Part shown: in pieces, positions 45,344 to 64,000 of the stretch
Numbering within the stretch: the stretch's first letter is position 1
How the letters are laid out: every line of letters starts with the position of its first letter
Source: Glandiceps talaboti
Taxonomy: Eukaryota > Hemichordata > Enteropneusta > Spengelidae
Assembly (NCBI RefSeq): GCF_964340395.1
Contig: NC_135559.1
Location: forward strand, 10,923,259 to 10,987,258
Length of the DNA: 64,000 bases
Direction: 5' to 3'
The notes under the pieces: generated by a model
The model's input: the letters and a program-made list of their open reading frames with translations, nothing else
What the model was told of the DNA's origin: nothing
Databases searched by the model: none
Program-made: the position numbers and the translations under genes

Positions 45344-47961
45344 TAGAGATTTATAATCAGTCATATTTGTTGAGATAATTCCCTTTATGACACGAGGTAG
45401 TTGGGACTATTAGAAGTATAATACCGACATTGAAAAATAATCGAATTTCAAATTGAGAACACCTTGGGCGAACATGCTGGAGCATCGGTCAAATTCGGTG
45501 TATACTTGCATGGTGTCTTCTGCAATTGCCACGTGGTCCAGTTACAGTAGTAGAGGGGGTGGTGCAATGACACGTAAGAGCCACCTTAAAGTTAAAACAG
45601 GTTGGAGGTTGAACACCATAGTTTGTACATGTGTTAATATTGGCCAAGGTCGGTCTTATCAATGCTTCACTTTCAGAGATCTACCAAAAACGTGAGCTAC
45701 CCATCTTCAGCTTATAAAGCCAAATGATGTAATTATGAACTTTACAAGACAAGACATGCATCCGGTGTTTTATTTATCGAGGAAAAATACGTTGTCATGC
45801 CAACTCGTATGTCACGGCATATCAAGGCGGGGACACCCAACTGACTTAGTCATAGAGAAGGGAAAGTTGTAGAAGAATACGCATGCGTGGATCGCTTTAA
45901 GTTTGACTCGTCTCATAAGCCCATTGACACCCTTTGTTACGCAGCATATCTCTGTATGGTGTCTCTCTGTTTGCTTTTTCTAAGACACATCAATGCATAT
46001 CCATAGACGGTGTCCAACAAAAGAGCTTTCAGATATTGGTATAATCATTCTGTAATGCCCTAGTGTCCGGCAAGTATACTAGTACATACAGCCACAACAA
46101 CTTTAAATTTCCAGTCACCTTGTTTGGATGCACAGCTTCGTAGATGTTTACGATATCGCGGACTTGCCCGCTGGGGTAATCATCACCATCGACCGTCATC
46201 ACACCTTGGGGAATACAAACTGATCGGTGGTAATCACAGAGGCGTACCTGGCTAACTGGTGAGTTGTACCGAATATTGATGTATTTCCAGCTCTGAATTG
46301 TGAGACGTGATGTTCTTTCCTCGGGGAGTTGCGTGCTGTCATATTATATGACCATAGTGTCATGAACTAAGAGGTCAGGGCATCATACAGGCCAATATAC
46401 GAACTAATGATTTTGTATTGAGAAGCAAATGTTCTAACTTAACAACGGAAAAAGACAAGTGGTAGAAGGTTGACATTTCGTTCAAATTACTCGCGGCCCG
46501 TTCTTTATTTCGTTTCATTTATACCTCAGTGTTCAGTTGAGCGTTTTGTTAAGAGATTTACTTTGTTCTGTTCGGAATGTATGCGAAGGACTTCCCCGAG
46601 GCTGTTCAACGATTTGGTGAAAGAAATCGTGTCTAAATCCCCTAAAAAGCTCCGTTGCTTCTGAACAAATCCATTTCGATGTCAGAAGCACAAATGTTGC
46701 TTAATGACTCGTGGCAAGAGTAGTCATACCTGCGGTTAATCCATGAAGCCCCGGGGTTACTTAAATTTACCATGAAATGCACTAAATTGGAATACTTGGG
46801 GTTTGTTGTAGAAGTGGAACACATTGACACGGGCAACATTTGTGTCTGAATCCTTCCCACAGACTCTCAAGAACACATTTTTTGCAACACATCACGTTCT
46901 GCGACAAAATGAGGCTATCTAAAACCACTTCTCAATCACATACTTGCTGAAAGTCCACGAGACAACACAGCATTTTTTAGAGCTAAAGTTATTATAGCCT
47001 ACACGCTGTATTGAATGAAAAGTAACCCGTATAAAAAGCATTTGTAAACAAAACGTGAACTGCTTTCAATCGTCGGCCCTATACACTGTTTTGTGTTTTC
47101 CACCTCGTCCTAGTCTTTTGGAAGGCTTTTGTTTTTATTGGCAAATGAGAAAGGGGTGAAATTAATGCACTTAAACTCTATCATCGATTGTAACGAGGAC
47201 TAACTGGTTAATACTGAATTGACTAGAGTATCCCCTACTGCGAGGAACCTGCCACCGTTAAGTACTTTCTTAAAAGGGTGATAATTGATCTATAATTGGG
47301 GTTTTTACAGATTCACTTTTCATAGTTTTCAACACTTCGCGGGATTCTACTCGAGCACGATCGAAGTACGGAGCTAATAAATATCACATGAGACAAAGAG
47401 AGTACATGCTGGCGACACTTGTTCTGGAGTTCGATTCACTGAGGAGGTGGCAGTTTGTGCTGTGTGCGAGGCTCCTCATCATAAAGTTGTCAGAAAAGAG
47501 TTGTAACATTTACAAAAAAAATATCAATTAGAATACCTTTGTAAGTCAAAGTAAGACTGTATACAGTGTGGATAGACTCAACCACGTGCTACTAGGCCAA
47601 CTTTGAACAAAATCTGAGGTTAGAACATGACACAGACCAGCAACTTCTCTTTTAAAATTTTTTGATAATTTTCATGAAATCATACTTGTTTCCAGATGGC
47701 CGCACACCCATAACAGAGCTGAGGAATCGGAATATTCGATCACACCGTTTTATAGTCCATGCACATTCTGTTCGTCTCGTCAGTAAACCATTTATGTATT
47801 CCCAACAATTTGCTTAATTTACATTTAATTTTTCAGGAAACTTGGTTTCTGAGATTTACATGTAAAGGAGGTAAAAACACACCCGGAGGCTTCAAGCGGA
47901 CGATATAGTATTGACAGCTAGCAGAAGTTGCCGACAACGACGTCGGGGGTGAACAATCCAC

Positions 47962-63430
<15,469 letters not shown>

Positions 63431-64000
63431 GTAAGTGACCTTTCACGCTTTCCCGGCGTGACATTTCAACCCCGCAAGTACACAGTCATAAGTAATATTA
63501 CATTTCTTAAAGGGAAACTGTCGGTAGCTTCATGGATCTTCCTTGGGGTTACGTTTATTGCTATGAAATATCCTCATATTATACCTAGCTATTGAAACAT
63601 GTTGAGTTATACCTAGTAACTGGTAGAGCTCTCACAAGGTATTCAGATGACTATTATTTATGACATAATATTTTGGTTACCAAAAATTGGAAAAAAACAC
63701 ACGTCACAATCTCAGTAACAAAGTTGTTTTTAAAGAACTGAACATCCAACATATTGTGTATTATATAAACCGACGTGTCTAGCTGGGTTCGGGATAAGTT
63801 ACTGACTGTCCCACTGAGTTTAGGCAAATAGGGTGTTGTTGCCATAACTTTGTTAACAAACTGTTAAGGAGTATGCCACGGAATAAAGATTATTCAATGC
63901 AAATGTACGCATATAGGTACGTCTTTAGTCATTACCGCTAAACGTATGAGATACTGTATGTAGGTGAATGAAGACCAATTTTTTATTTGGCCAGAGTTAG
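63431..64000. other. Start of Wnt11 intron 4
   Basis: Follows the GTAAGT donor of exon 4. The Cys-rich last exon expected for Wnt11 was not found here and must lie to the right. Confidence 0.7.

Larger units (their letters stand above)
42541..47961. other. Wnt11 upstream region, no gene seen
   Basis: No supported exon. It holds a (TTG)n tract, a tandem CRE-like pair (44137-44178), a 13-base direct repeat GATCGTTAATTAT (near 44533 and 44553) and a very long trinucleotide array (44877-45343). Immediately upstream of Wnt11 an acceptor-like TTTTTCAG ends at 47836, so the 5' UTR may be spliced. Confidence 0.6.

Noticed and set aside
44876-45378. Poly-Val, poly-Met and poly-Gly open frames
   Set aside because: Trinucleotide microsatellite; no start context, splice partner or similarity.
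46470-46860. Opposed 64-72 codon frames upstream of Wnt11
   Set aside because: No recognisable domain, and lengths are within chance expectation.

Overview
The window is genomic DNA from a multicellular animal, almost certainly a non-vertebrate. It is AT-rich and has intron-dense genes with GT-AG introns. Microsatellites, foldback elements, MITEs, a tRNA-derived SINE and non-LTR retrotransposon remains are abundant. The proteins are close to vertebrate orthologues, so a deuterostome such as an amphioxus or acorn worm is plausible. The species cannot be fixed from the sequence alone.

Three protein genes are supported. (1) Positions 847-1643, minus strand: the first two coding exons of the WD40 scaffold WDR83 (MORG1); the rest lies off the left edge. 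(2) Positions 2138-35633, plus strand: a complete 39-exon gene for UDP-glucose:glycoprotein glucosyltransferase (UGGT), the folding sensor of the ER. All junctions keep frame, giving about 1534 residues from signal peptide to a C-terminal HQEL ER-retrieval signal. WDR83 and UGGT are head to head across about 0.5 kb. (3) Positions 47962-63430, plus strand: a Wnt ligand gene best matching Wnt11. Four coding exons are present; the last, Cys-rich exon lies beyond the right edge.

Between UGGT and Wnt11 (35634-47961) I find no cellular gene. That interval holds a decayed LINE reverse-transcriptase fragment, a tRNA-SINE, a large foldback, a MITE, long microsatellites and two tandem pairs of CRE-like motifs. 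The 10-kb first intron of Wnt11 is also non-coding and contains a LINE 3' end and a terminal-inverted-repeat element.

The most unusual structure is inside UGGT. In at least six introns (10, 19, 21, 24, 35, 37) a duplication or tandem repeat begins at, or overlaps, the exon 3' end and its 5' splice site. Extra copies of the donor therefore lie just downstream of the real one. In all six, reading past the real donor meets an in-frame stop. A decayed partial copy of exon 6 also lies just upstream of exon 6. From memory, minisatellites anchored at intron 5' ends have been reported in amphioxus; I cannot verify this here. The three genes have unrelated jobs (MAPK/spliceosome scaffold, glycoprotein quality control, developmental signalling), and nothing suggests that they act together.
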